Assembly (NCBI GenBank): GCA_965223955.1
Contig: OZ245029.1
Span: forward strand, 1,674,001-1,738,000
DNA from: Bin75 sp965223955
GTDB lineage: Bacteria; Nitrospirota; Nitrospiria; Nitrospirales; UBA8639
DNA: 64,000 nucleotides
Reading direction: 5' to 3'
A program made the translations under genes and the position numbers. The notes below the pieces were generated by a model. The model saw only the letters and a list, made by a program, of their open reading frames with translations, was not told the origin of the DNA and ran no database searches. Below, one piece after another: positions 15,506 to 23,166 of the stretch. Positions within the stretch are counted from its first letter, which is position 1; each line of letters opens with the position of its first letter.

Positions 15506-16600
15506 ATGACCGTTTTGTCAGCGCAACTCGACATATCAACGCCACCGGTGACACACGGCTTTCGTGAGCCGACCGACCTCCTTGATGCAACCGATAAAGA
15601 TCCGTTGCTAATGGAGCTTATCGACACTCAGGCCTTCCAGCGCCTGAAGGATATTCGTTTTCTCGGAGCCATCGACTATTGCCTAATCCCTCGGCCGAAC
15701 GGCAAACCCGGCGCAATCCGCTACTCTCGCTACGAGCACAGTCTCGGGGTCATGCAGTTGGCACGTCTGTACTGCCTCAGGCGCCACATACGGCGATCTG
15801 AGCGCCGCTTGCTGTGTGCAGCTGCCCTCCTGCACGATATCGGCCATCCCCCGCTGTCGCATTCCGTGGAATCCGTTTTCAGGGAGAAATTCGGAATAGA
15901 TCATCATACTGCGTCGAAGGACATCATTTGCGGCCGGAAGCCTCTCGGCAAGAACGTCTTTTCGATTTTTCGGCGCTATGGTGTAGATGTTGAAAAATTG
16001 GTCGCTGTTGTTTCCGGAGAGGTCGCGAGCTTCGATGGTTTCTTTCATGGTCCAATCAATTTTGACACGATTGAAGGTATCCTCCGTTCCTACAGATACA
16101 TGCGAAGCACTCCCAGCGCCTCCAGTCCGGACATTGTGACGGATGCGGCAATAAAACGGGAAAACGAGAAAGATAAGGATATCGTAGATGCGTTTTGGAA
16201 ATGCAAAGATTTGGTCTATAAAGAGATTATAAATTCCGAAGATTCTGTTCTTTCCGATTTTGTATGCAAGATATTTCTTCGGAAGAATCTTGGACGAATT
16301 AAATGCGCTTCTTTTTTCGGCACCGAAACCAAGCTGTTTCAACAACTGCCGGGATTAAGAGAATTGCTCACGAGCCGTTCGTTCAAAGCCGAAGTCATTC
16401 GTCTAGTCGACGAACCTGTCTGCTACGTATTTCGCAACTATTATATCGACCGAGAAGGAGATTTTTTTTCTCGACAAGACGATGTTCGTTATCGGCACAG
16501 TCGTAGCAAGCGTATTTTGACGTTGAAGATGAAGATCGATTCGGCGGTTAAAGCTGTGACCGGTTCGCAGGGAGTTTTGTTCTATGACGACGCCGTATGA
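15506..16600 (+). CDS. HD-domain phosphohydrolase (dNTPase/SAMHD1-like), first gene of an overlapping pair
   Basis: 364 residues from ATG 15506. Metal-binding HD signature: His78 (SRYEHSLGV), His110-Asp111 (ALLHDIGHPPLSHS) and Asp187 (INFDTIEG). This is the arrangement of dGTPase/SAMHD1-type phosphohydrolases. The N-terminal LIDTQAFQRLKDIRFLGA is also typical. The C-terminal 150 residues are less familiar. The gene ends 17 bp inside the nucleotidyltransferase gene, so the two are translated together. The segment is AT-richer than its flanks and sits between a duplicated gene tail and IS3 debris, suggesting horizontal arrival. Possible roles are dNTP or cyclic-nucleotide hydrolysis, or removal of a nucleotidyl modification made by its partner. 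Confidence 0.8.
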   Translation: MTVLSAQLDISTPPVTHGFREPTDLLDATDKDPLLMELIDTQAFQRLKDIRFLGAIDYCLIPRPNGKPGAIRYSRYEHSLGVMQLARLYCLRRHIRRSERRLLCAAALLHDIGHPPLSHSVESVFREKFGIDHHTASKDIICGRKPLGKNVFSIFRRYGVDVEKLVAVVSGEVASFDGFFHGPINFDTIEGILRSYRYMRSTPSASSPDIVTDAAIKRENEKDKDIVDAFWKCKDLVYKEIINSEDSVLSDFVCKIFLRKNLGRIKCASFFGTETKLFQQLPGLRELLTSRSFKAEVIRLVDEPVCYVFRNYYIDREGDFFSRQDDVRYRHSRSKRILTLKMKIDSAVKAVTGSQGVLFYDDAV

Positions 16601-17519
16601 ACGCAGTTTGGAATATTCCAAATGCCAGCTTTCTAAAATCAGAGATCGACTCAAAGAATTATCCCTTGGCAGCGCGACCTTACTGGTTTGTTGTGGATCA
16701 TATGCACGGCGCGAGGCATCGGCCCAATCGGACATCGACTACGTCATGTTGTCCGACGATACAGAAACGGCCCCTGACCTGAGCGAGCGCGTTCGTTCCA
16801 AAATCCGCAGCATTGTCGACAACAGTCCATCGGAGGGTGGCGCCTTTGGTGAGCCAGTCAGTCGAAGCGAAATTCTTGCCAACATCGGAGGAGACGACGA
16901 CAGCAACAAGAACATCACGCGGCGAATATTGTTGCTCCTTGAAGGGGAGTGGCTGTTCAACAAAGAGGGGCTGCAAGGTTTCCGACGAGAGATACTGGAG
17001 CGCTATATTGGCGAAGGCATGACAGATCACCAGTTGGCGCTGTTTCTGCTCAATGACATCATCAGGTACTACCGTACCGTAGCGGTCGATTACGAGTTCA
17101 AGATCTCCGGGAACGGTATTCCGAAACCGTGGGCGATTCGGAACATCAAGCTCGTTTTCTCTCGGAAGCTTCTCTACGCGAGCGGCTTGTTCAGCATTGC
17201 CATGACGGCCGATCGTGCACGGGACGAAAAGATCGAAATGCTGGAGGACTTGTTCGACCGTCCCGTAATGGAACGAATGATAAAGATATGCGGTAAAGCT
17301 GCTATGGAGCCGGTTCTAACCAGCTATAATTGTTTTCTAGAAAAGCTGGAAGACCCTGAAACCAGAAAATACTTGGAGACGTTGGAAATTGAGAAGCGAA
17401 ATGATCCTATTTTTCGAGAGATCAAGAACGAAGGGCATAACTTCACAAGGGAATTGCTGAAGGTGTTCGAGAGCACGTTCGATTCGACTCATCCGATCCA
17501 CCGGGCTGTAATATTTTAA
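16584..17519 (+). CDS. Nucleotidyltransferase-fold protein paired with the HD hydrolase
   Basis: 311 residues, starting 17 bp before the end of the HD gene. Pol-beta-type nucleotidyltransferase signature: CCGSYARREASAQSDIDYVM, that is Gly38-Ser39 followed by Asp50 and Asp52 as metal ligands. A helical C-terminal region follows, with LLNDIIRYYRTVAVDYEFK. The layout resembles DUF294/KNTase-like proteins more than poly(A) polymerase or CD-NTase, but the assignment is by motif only. The substrate is unknown: it might AMPylate a protein or RNA, or make a nucleotide signal, with the HD partner reversing it. The GlnD enzyme joins the same two activities in one chain. Translational overlap implies a fixed ratio. 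Confidence 0.75.
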   Translation: MTTPYERSLEYSKCQLSKIRDRLKELSLGSATLLVCCGSYARREASAQSDIDYVMLSDDTETAPDLSERVRSKIRSIVDNSPSEGGAFGEPVSRSEILANIGGDDDSNKNITRRILLLLEGEWLFNKEGLQGFRREILERYIGEGMTDHQLALFLLNDIIRYYRTVAVDYEFKISGNGIPKPWAIRNIKLVFSRKLLYASGLFSIAMTADRARDEKIEMLEDLFDRPVMERMIKICGKAAMEPVLTSYNCFLEKLEDPETRKYLETLEIEKRNDPIFREIKNEGHNFTRELLKVFESTFDSTHPIHRAVIF

Positions 17520-17575
17520 TCCGTCACTGCACAGATTTTCACAAGTTTCCTGAAATTCAAGTGTAAGTTTTCCTG

Positions 17576-17760
17576 TCAATGAGACAATTCTAAAATAAAG
17601 TTTCTGGCTTTTTCGACCTGCCGTCTGAACATGGCAGGAGGTATGCTTCCCAAGCTGTTATGAGGGTGTTCCTCATTGTATGCTGTGATCCAGTGGCGAG
17701 TGATTTCTCGTACCTCCCGAAGTGACTTGAACACGCAGGCATCCAGCCCCGCATGGCGGA
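17576..17760 (-). pseudogene. IS3-family transposase (OrfB) C-terminal remnant
   Basis: Frame reads VFKSLREVREITRHWITAYN then EEHPHNSLGSIPPAMFRRQ, the unmistakable end of an IS3-type OrfB with the conserved YNEERPHxSLGxxxP block. The rest of the transposase is absent; the frame upstream of about 17760 is unrelated. It lies directly after the nucleotidyltransferase gene and marks insertion/deletion events at the right edge of that segment. Confidence 0.85.
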
Positions 17761-17794
17761 AGGTGAGGGTTGAGCGAGGACACAACGCAGCCAT

Positions 17795-18067
17795 GCGCCC
17801 GATAGGGCAATAAATCAGAGGTTCCGAAATTATTTATGACGTCCCGTTGCCAGCTTGAGAGATAAGCAGGGCCATAATCAGAGATGGCATGACGAAGAGG
17901 GAATGCGGGAGGGGGAGAGCCCGCCCCTCCTGCGGGCTCCCAAGCCCGGTTGTAAGCCCGGTGCGTTCATCTCGGCCTCTCGGCAGCCCGCACAGTTGCC
18001 TGGGCCTGATGAGCCTGCATCAATGGCAAGGCCGGGCGTCTTCGGAGAGGACCCCCAGCAGAAAGGA
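17795..18067. other. GC-rich filler of unknown origin before the duplicated tail
   Basis: About 270 bp with a GC-rich hairpin-like stretch near 17910-17960 (GAGAGCCCGCCCCTCC / TGCGGGCTCCC). It is open in the frame that runs into the duplicated gene tail, so it could encode a chimeric start, but the amino-acid composition is not protein-like. No gene is assigned. It ends at AGGAGCC, where homology to 14329 begins. Confidence 0.4.
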
Positions 18068-18406
18068 GCCGCGTATGGCATGTTTGACGCGCAGAACGCC
18101 GTGAGACTTCATCGATTGGCCGATGAAACGGCAGCGGTCTGGCATGATCTCGACCCGCCGGTTCGGAGTCGAGCCATCGTTCATTTGCACACGCAATGTG
18201 GTAACGGGGTCTATATGCCCGTCTGGACGGACCTTTTCGACCCTGATTTACCGGAAGACCATGGCCCGATCTGGACCTCGCCGGACGTCTGGGTCTTTAC
18301 GGCGGACCTGCCGATTGAATGGCCCGGTGAAATGCTGACGAACCGGTTACTGGCTGAGGGCTGTGCCCGCTTTGAAAACCACATCGTCGAAGCGCCGGAA
18401 AATTAG
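18068..18406 (+). pseudogene. Duplicated 3' third of the 13654 gene
   Basis: Copy of 14329-14667 at a fixed offset of 3739 bp. By eye it is identical except A-to-G in the codon ACC/GCC near the end. It encodes AAYGMFDAQNAVRLHRLADE to FENHIVEAPEN without the first 225 residues. The frame happens to be open upstream into filler DNA, so a short chimera could be made, but there is no sign that it is. The near-identity shows the duplication is recent. Confidence 0.8.
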
Positions 18407-18824
18407 CTCTTGTCGGATTACGCTGCGCTAATCCGACCTACGCGGCTGGACGGCTCTTGTCTTGCATGTGCATTTGTAGGTCGGGTTAGCCGAAGGCGTA
18501 ACCCGACGGTCTGAGGGCTGTACCCGCTTCGAAAATCACATCGTCGAAGCGCCGGAAAATTAGCTCTTGTCGGATTACGCTGCGCTAATCCGACCTACAC
18601 GGCTGGACGGCTTTTGTCTTGCATGTGCATTTGTAGGTCGGGTTAGCCGAAGGCGTAACCCGACGGTCTGAGGGCTGTACCCGCTTTGAAAACCACATCG
18701 TCGAAGCGCCGGAAAATTAGCTCTTGTCGGATTACGCTGCGCTAATCCGACCTACACGGCTGGACGGCTTTTGTCTTGCATGTGCATTTGTAGGTCGGGT
18801 TAGCCGAAGGCGTAACCCGACGGT
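18356..18824. repeat. Three tandem 157-bp units containing a gene tail plus two family A hairpins
   Basis: Units start at 18356, 18513 and 18670 (GAGGGCTGT...), exactly 157 bp apart; the last is about 155 bp. Each carries the last 17 codons of the 13654-type gene including TAG, then hairpin GTCGGATTACGC...CCGACCTAC, a 35-bp spacer with TTGTCTTGCATGTGCATT, then hairpin GTAGGTCGGGTTAGCC...GTAACCCGAC. Units differ by only a few bases. The array runs up to the 3' end of the PHP gene. Confidence 0.9.
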
Positions 18825-18839
18825 AGTCTGCCTCACGGG

Positions 18840-19685
18840 TTATGGCCGGGCGGCTCGGCGTAAGGGCTCCAATAGCGCGGCCGGGACTTTTAAGGTTCCC
18901 TTTCCTCGACCGACCTGAATAGCCGGGTTCGCCGCACCGTGGAAATCGCTTCCGCCGGTGACTACCAGGTCCAACCGTTTTGCCAATTCAAGATACCGCG
19001 ACGTTTGTTGCCGGGTATGGGTGCCGTAAAACACTTCCAACCCCAACAGCCCAGCCTCCTTTAAGCCGGCACACAAGCGATACAGGGGCTCCCCCTGACA
19101 CCGAGTCCACCTCGGGTGAGCCAGGACCGGGACGCCTCCCGCGTTGCGAATCCAGGTGATGACTTCACGCGTGTCGGCCAACGTCCGGGGCACGTAGGCC
19201 GCGGCTCCTTCGCCCAGGTAGCGATCGAAGGCTTCCTGGACATTCCTCACGTACCCCTTGTCAACCAGAACCTGAGCGATATGCGGACGGCCAATGGAGT
19301 CGGAGCCGGCCTTTGCCTTGACTTCGTCTTCGGACAGGTCAAGCCCCAATGCGTGAAGCCGTTCGATGGTCTGTGGATTTCTGACGTGTCGTGAAAGACG
19401 CTGTTGAGCCAGGTGGTCCTGGAAGGTCGGATCCTGCCAATCGAAGAAATAGCCGAGGACGTGGAGTTCCTGTCCGTTATGGCGTGAACTCAACTCGACG
19501 CCTGGGACGACTTCGATGCCCAGCTTCGTTGCCGCCTCCATGGCGTGGGGAATGCCGTCCACGATGTCGTGATCCGTGATCGCCATGGCCGTGACTCCCG
19601 CATGATGGGCCAAGGCTACGACTTCCGCCGGTGGCAGACTGCCGTCGGAGTAGGTAGTGTGAAGATGAAGATCGATTCGTGCCAT
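18840..19685 (-). CDS. PHP-domain phosphoesterase (nucleoside 3',5'-bisphosphate phosphatase/RNase AM-like)
   Basis: 281 residues from ATG 19685 (MARIDLHLHTTYSDGS). PHP metal ligands: DLHLHTTYSDG (residues 4-14), ITDHDIVDGI, VPGVELSS, VPVLAHPRW and GSDFHG. The order and length match the YciV/TrpH family, which hydrolyses pAp and trims 5' ends of RNA. An in-frame GTG/ATG at 19733 would add 16 residues of non-family sequence and was not used. The 3' end abuts the 157-bp tandem array. It is transcribed in the same direction as, and 55 bp downstream of, the FolB fusion gene. Confidence 0.87.
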   Translation of the reverse strand: MARIDLHLHTTYSDGSLPPAEVVALAHHAGVTAMAITDHDIVDGIPHAMEAATKLGIEVVPGVELSSRHNGQELHVLGYFFDWQDPTFQDHLAQQRLSRHVRNPQTIERLHALGLDLSEDEVKAKAGSDSIGRPHIAQVLVDKGYVRNVQEAFDRYLGEGAAAYVPRTLADTREVITWIRNAGGVPVLAHPRWTRCQGEPLYRLCAGLKEAGLLGLEVFYGTHTRQQTSRYLELAKRLDLVVTGGSDFHGAANPAIQVGRGKGTLKVPAALLEPLRRAARP

Positions 19686-19740
19686 TGATGAAAAAACGAT
19701 CGCCTCCGGAGCCTTATCGTGACCCCGTGGCAAAGCCGGG

Positions 19741-20658
19741 TCAGGCTTTTTGGGCCACGAGCCGTGCGGTTATGGCCGTCCCTTGATGAGGAGAGGGGTG
19801 TGGTCCTTCCTCATAGTGTAACACTCGCAACGGATGCGTGACGTGAAGCAGTTCGTTATGCCCTAAACAGAATTCTTTCCTTCGGGGATGCTGGAATTGT
19901 ACGTGGTTGTCGATCAAAAACGTTTCATAGATCAGGACACCACCGGGCTTGAGGGCTTGCAGGATAGAGGGAAAGAGTGGTCGGAAGAGATAGAAGAACA
20001 CCAGAATCCCCTCGTATTCCTGATTGCCAAGGGAGGGGGGCTCCTCCGGGTCTTTTTCCAGGTCCACGTTCCACGTCGAAAGGTTTGAAAGTCGATGGTC
20101 CTTGGCCGTACGTGTTAAGGTGTCGAGTGCGTGTTCGTCCCGGTCAAGGCCGATGACTTCATACCCTTGAGACGCCATGTACAGGGCATGGCGCCCTTCT
20201 CCGGCGGCCACGTCCAAGATTTTACCTTTAGGGATCATGTCTGCCGTGGCGTGCAGAAAAGGGGACGGGTGGAAGAAGGAAGGGGAATCAACCGCTCGCG
20301 TGCGAGGGTACGTCAGGCGTACGCCGACCGAACCCGACACGTCCGGGAGCGGTGGCGCGGCTTTTCGAAGCCAGAGCGTTAATTGATGGATAGGAAATTC
20401 CAGCATGAGCATTTGAGCAATCTGGTCCGCCAATCGTTCGATCAATGCGTTTTCATTGGTTGTCCCCACGTCAATCATCCGTTGGATGACTCGTGCGTAA
20501 TCCACGGTTTTTGCAAGGCTGTCGGAATGAATGGCGTCTTCGACCGAACAGGTGACTTCGAGATCCGCCAACAGGGGTTGCGGGCGTTGTCGTTCGTCAA
20601 GCGTGACCCCGCACCTCGCCTGAAAACGTATTCCTTCAATGATGATGGCTTCAGGCAT
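19741..20658 (-). CDS. Dihydroneopterin aldolase (FolB) fused to a SAM-dependent methyltransferase
   Basis: 305 residues in one frame. Residues 1-117 are FolB: IIIEGIRFQARCGVTLDERQ with the catalytic glutamate region, TVDYARVIQRMI, and ENALIERLADQIAQMLM. FolB makes 6-hydroxymethyl-dihydropterin in folate synthesis. After a short linker (RTRAVDSPSFFHPSP), residues 140-305 form a class I methyltransferase of the TehB/methyltransferase-11 type with ILDVAAGEGRHALYMASQGY (motif I), VIGLDRDE and LKPGGVLIYET. No stop or restart lies at the joint. The second substrate is unknown; a pterin or folate link is possible but not shown. Divergent from moaC, with 164 bp between. Confidence 0.88.
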   Translation of the reverse strand: MPEAIIIEGIRFQARCGVTLDERQRPQPLLADLEVTCSVEDAIHSDSLAKTVDYARVIQRMIDVGTTNENALIERLADQIAQMLMLEFPIHQLTLWLRKAAPPLPDVSGSVGVRLTYPRTRAVDSPSFFHPSPFLHATADMIPKGKILDVAAGEGRHALYMASQGYEVIGLDRDEHALDTLTRTAKDHRLSNLSTWNVDLEKDPEEPPSLGNQEYEGILVFFYLFRPLFPSILQALKPGGVLIYETFLIDNHVQFQHPRRKEFCLGHNELLHVTHPLRVLHYEEGPHPSPHQGTAITARLVAQKA

Positions 20659-20764
20659 GCAGGCATTGTCGGGAAGGCGGGAAGACGTGTCAAGCTTCGG
20701 GAGTTGCCCCGTCCCGCTCCGACCAGGGGTGAGAAAGTCGGGGCAGGGAACCGGACTCTATTGC

Positions 20765-20794
20765 TTGACCCGCTTTTCAGAGGACTCCTATAAT
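20765..20794 (+). promoter_or_regulatory. Sigma-70-type promoter of the moaC operon
   Basis: TTGACC at 20765-20770, an 18-bp spacer and a perfect TATAAT at 20789-20794, with the moaC ATG 28 bp further on, so a very short leader. No molybdenum riboswitch-sized leader is present between promoter and start. Confidence 0.75.
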
Positions 20795-20822
20795 AGCGCG
20801 AAACGTCTGAGCGAGGGAGGCC

Positions 20823-21347
20823 ATGGCTGATTTTACGCATTTCAATGAATCCGGACGTGCGAGGATGGTCGATGTGTCGGCCAAGGGTTCGACTGAACGA
20901 ATCGCGGTGGCTCACGGACGGGTGAGTATGCTCCCGGAAACCCTACGCCGTATTCAGGAAGGGAAAATCGCTAAAGGCGACGTTTTGGCCGTGGCTCAGG
21001 TGGCCGGGGTCATGGGTGCCAAACGGACACCGGATTTGGTCCCCATGTGTCATCCGCTGATGCTCACGAGCGTGAATATCGACTTCCAGGAAAATCTTAC
21101 GCCCGATGAGAGGGGACAGTGTTCCATCACCATCCAGGCCACCGTCAAAACCAACGGTCAGACCGGAGTCGAAATGGAAGCCATGACCGCCGTGGCGACT
21201 GCGGCGTTGACGATTTACGACATGTGTAAAGCCGTCGATAAGGGCATGAGTGTTGGTGACGTGTGTTTGGTCTCGAAATCCGGAGGAAAATCCGGGACCT
21301 ATCAACGAGCCGAGGCGTTGGCGCCGGCTCATGGGCCACGGTCATGA
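20823..21347 (+). CDS. moaC: Cyclic pyranopterin monophosphate synthase MoaC
   Basis: 174 residues, full length. Conserved blocks: RMVDVSAKG, LAVAQVAGVMGAKRTPDLVPMCHPL, KTNGQTGVEMEAMTAV with the active-site lysine region, and YDMCKAVDKGM. It converts the MoaA product to cPMP in molybdenum cofactor synthesis. First gene of moaC-moaD-moaE-moaA, with overlapping starts throughout. AGGGAGG lies upstream of the ATG. Confidence 0.96.
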   Translation: MADFTHFNESGRARMVDVSAKGSTERIAVAHGRVSMLPETLRRIQEGKIAKGDVLAVAQVAGVMGAKRTPDLVPMCHPLMLTSVNIDFQENLTPDERGQCSITIQATVKTNGQTGVEMEAMTAVATAALTIYDMCKAVDKGMSVGDVCLVSKSGGKSGTYQRAEALAPAHGPRS

Positions 21348-21637
21348 CCGTCACGGTGAAATTGTTCGGCATGTTGAAAACGCAGCTTCACAACGAATCC
21401 GAACTGACGGTACGGTTGGACCAGGGCTGCAAGGTCGATGATTTGATTGTGGCGATCCAGTCGATGAATCCCGACGTGGGGGATCTATTGCTCAAAAGAA
21501 AAATTCTTGTGTCGGTGAACCATAACATTGCTCACGGTGAAACCGAACTCACCAGCGCTGATGAAATCGCGTTGCTTCCGCCGTTTTCCGGCGGATCGTG
21601 TACGCCAGGGGAGATGCCTTCCTATGTCTACCGTTGA
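21344..21637 (+). CDS. moaD: Molybdopterin synthase small subunit MoaD, with a tail beyond Gly-Gly
   Basis: 97 residues. Starts with the ATGA overlap at the moaC stop. Ubiquitin-like MoaD fold: VTVKLFGMLKTQL at the start and DEIALLPPFSGG at the usual end. MoaD must end in Gly-Gly to be adenylylated and thiocarboxylated. Here 13 residues, SCTPGEMPSYVYR, follow the Gly-Gly before the stop. The extension overlaps the start of moaE (21624) by 14 bp. The tail is either trimmed by a protease, or the sequence hides a small error. See findings. Confidence 0.88.
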   Translation: MTVTVKLFGMLKTQLHNESELTVRLDQGCKVDDLIVAIQSMNPDVGDLLLKRKILVSVNHNIAHGETELTSADEIALLPPFSGGSCTPGEMPSYVYR

Positions 21638-22067
21638 TACAGAAGCCATGTTGGTCCGGGTCCAACGAGAGAATTTTTCGATTGACGAGGAAATCAACCG
21701 GGTGAAGAATCGATCCACGCGCATTGGCGGCATTGCAACTTTTCTCGGAACCGCGCGAGATCGCTCGGACGATCGGGACGTCAGCAGGATGACGTTTGAA
21801 TACTATGAAGGGATGGCCCAAAAGAAACTCCGGGAGATTCGTGATCGCGCGTTACAGGATTTTGACGTCATCGAAGTGCTTGTTCTGCACCGGTACGGAG
21901 AAATCGACATCGGGGAAAATATTGTCTTGATTGTGGTAGGTGCCATGCATCGAGCGGATGCGTTCAAGGCCTGTCAATGGTGCATCGACGAATTAAAGCA
22001 GATCACGCCAATCTGGAAATGTGAACACACGCCGGACGGGCAAATGTGGGTGGAGCAACATCCATGA
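21624..22067 (+). CDS. moaE: Molybdopterin synthase large subunit MoaE
   Basis: 147 residues from ATG 21624, preceded by GGGGAG. Conserved RIGGIATFLGTARDRSDDR, YYEGMAQKKLREI, VLHRYGEIDIGENIVLIVVGA, HRADAFKACQWCIDELK and the catalytic lysine in TPIWKCEHTPDG. It transfers sulphur from MoaD to cPMP. Its start overlaps moaD, and its TGA overlaps the moaA ATG. Confidence 0.95.
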   Translation: MSTVDTEAMLVRVQRENFSIDEEINRVKNRSTRIGGIATFLGTARDRSDDRDVSRMTFEYYEGMAQKKLREIRDRALQDFDVIEVLVLHRYGEIDIGENIVLIVVGAMHRADAFKACQWCIDELKQITPIWKCEHTPDGQMWVEQHP

Positions 22068-23116
22068 ACGCCGGGTCTATGCCAAGTTCAGATCTTTTCG
22101 ACACGTTTGGTCGTCCCTTGCGGAGTTTACGCGTGTCGGTGACGGATCGATGTAACCTGCGTTGTCGATATTGTATGCCGGAAGATGAGTATACGTGGCT
22201 TCCCCGTGAAACTCTCCTGAGTTTTGAAGAAATCAACCGGTTGGTGGAGATCTTTGCGGAGTTCGGCGTTGACAAAGTCCGATTGACGGGTGGAGAACCC
22301 CTGCTTCGTCGTGACCTTCCCGCCTTGATTCGCCTGTTGAGACAACAGGCCTCCATTCAAGATATCGCCTTGACCACCAATGGAATTTTGTTGGATGAGC
22401 AAGCTGAATCGCTCCGTGACGCCGGCTTGCATCGTATCACGGTCAGCCTCGATACCTTAAAGCCCGACAGGTTTCTAAAATTGACCAAACGTGATTCCTT
22501 TGATCGAGTCTTACATGGCATTGAGCAGGTCAAGACGGTCGGATTGGCCGGGCTCAAAATCGACACCGTCGCGATCAAAGGATTCAATGACGATGAACTC
22601 GTCGATTTGATCGAATATGGAAAAAGCGTCGAGGCGGAGGTGCGATTCATCGAGTACATGGACGTGGGCGGCGCGAATGATTGGGGTATGGAAAAAGTCT
22701 TTTCTCAGGCCGAGATTCTGGAGAGACTCCGGCAGGCGTATGGCCCGATTGAGCCGATTCGGGAAAACAGTTCGGCTCCGGCCCAGCGGTTTCGCCTGCC
22801 CGATGGGATCACGTTTGGCATTATTCCTTCCACGACAACGCCATTTTGTGCCACGTGTGATCGGAGTCGTTTAACGGCGGACGGCCTGTGGTATCTGTGT
22901 CTGTATGCCAGACACGGATTGGACTTGCGGGAACCGCTTCGGATGAACGATGACGCGACCGTGCGGGCACGTATTCAGTCAGGCTGGCAAGGTCGGATCG
23001 ACCGTGGCGCCGAAGAACGCAAAGCGCTTGAGCCCTCAAGCAGGCGAGGTCAATTTATTCAGGTCGACGAGCTTCGCCAGGATCCACATTTGGAAATGCA
23101 CTCGCGCGGCGGCTGA
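22064..23116 (+). CDS. moaA: GTP 3',8-cyclase MoaA (radical SAM)
   Basis: 350 residues from ATG 22064 (ATGA with moaE). N-terminal radical SAM cluster Cys30, Cys34 and Cys37 in DRCNLRCRYCMPED. C-terminal second [4Fe-4S] site CATCDRSRLTADGLWYLCLY. The protein ends RGG, the Gly-Gly end conserved in MoaA and used in its catalysis. It converts GTP to the 3',8-cyclo intermediate for MoaC. Last mo-genes of the operon. Confidence 0.96.
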   Translation: MNAGSMPSSDLFDTFGRPLRSLRVSVTDRCNLRCRYCMPEDEYTWLPRETLLSFEEINRLVEIFAEFGVDKVRLTGGEPLLRRDLPALIRLLRQQASIQDIALTTNGILLDEQAESLRDAGLHRITVSLDTLKPDRFLKLTKRDSFDRVLHGIEQVKTVGLAGLKIDTVAIKGFNDDELVDLIEYGKSVEAEVRFIEYMDVGGANDWGMEKVFSQAEILERLRQAYGPIEPIRENSSAPAQRFRLPDGITFGIIPSTTTPFCATCDRSRLTADGLWYLCLYARHGLDLREPLRMNDDATVRARIQSGWQGRIDRGAEERKALEPSSRRGQFIQVDELRQDPHLEMHSRGG

Positions 23117-23166
23117 TTGTCCCCGCCGCCGTTTTTCGCTTACCCCTTTCGAAGGACAACGTCTCG

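Noticed and set aside
15129..15506. 125-residue plus-strand frame before the HD gene
   Set aside because: Ser/Arg-rich sequence without motif or ribosome site; codon use unlike a gene.
17855..18406. Chimeric 183-residue frame ending in the duplicated tail
   Set aside because: The upstream half has no protein-like character or ribosome site; the frame is open by chance.
18356..18824. Tandem repeats resembling a CRISPR array
   Set aside because: Units are 157 bp, almost identical throughout, contain coding tails and hairpins, and have no unique spacers.
21344..22067. moaD-moaE fusion (MoaX-like)
   Set aside because: The genes are in different frames with a clear moaE ATG and ribosome site; MoaD stops inside moaE.
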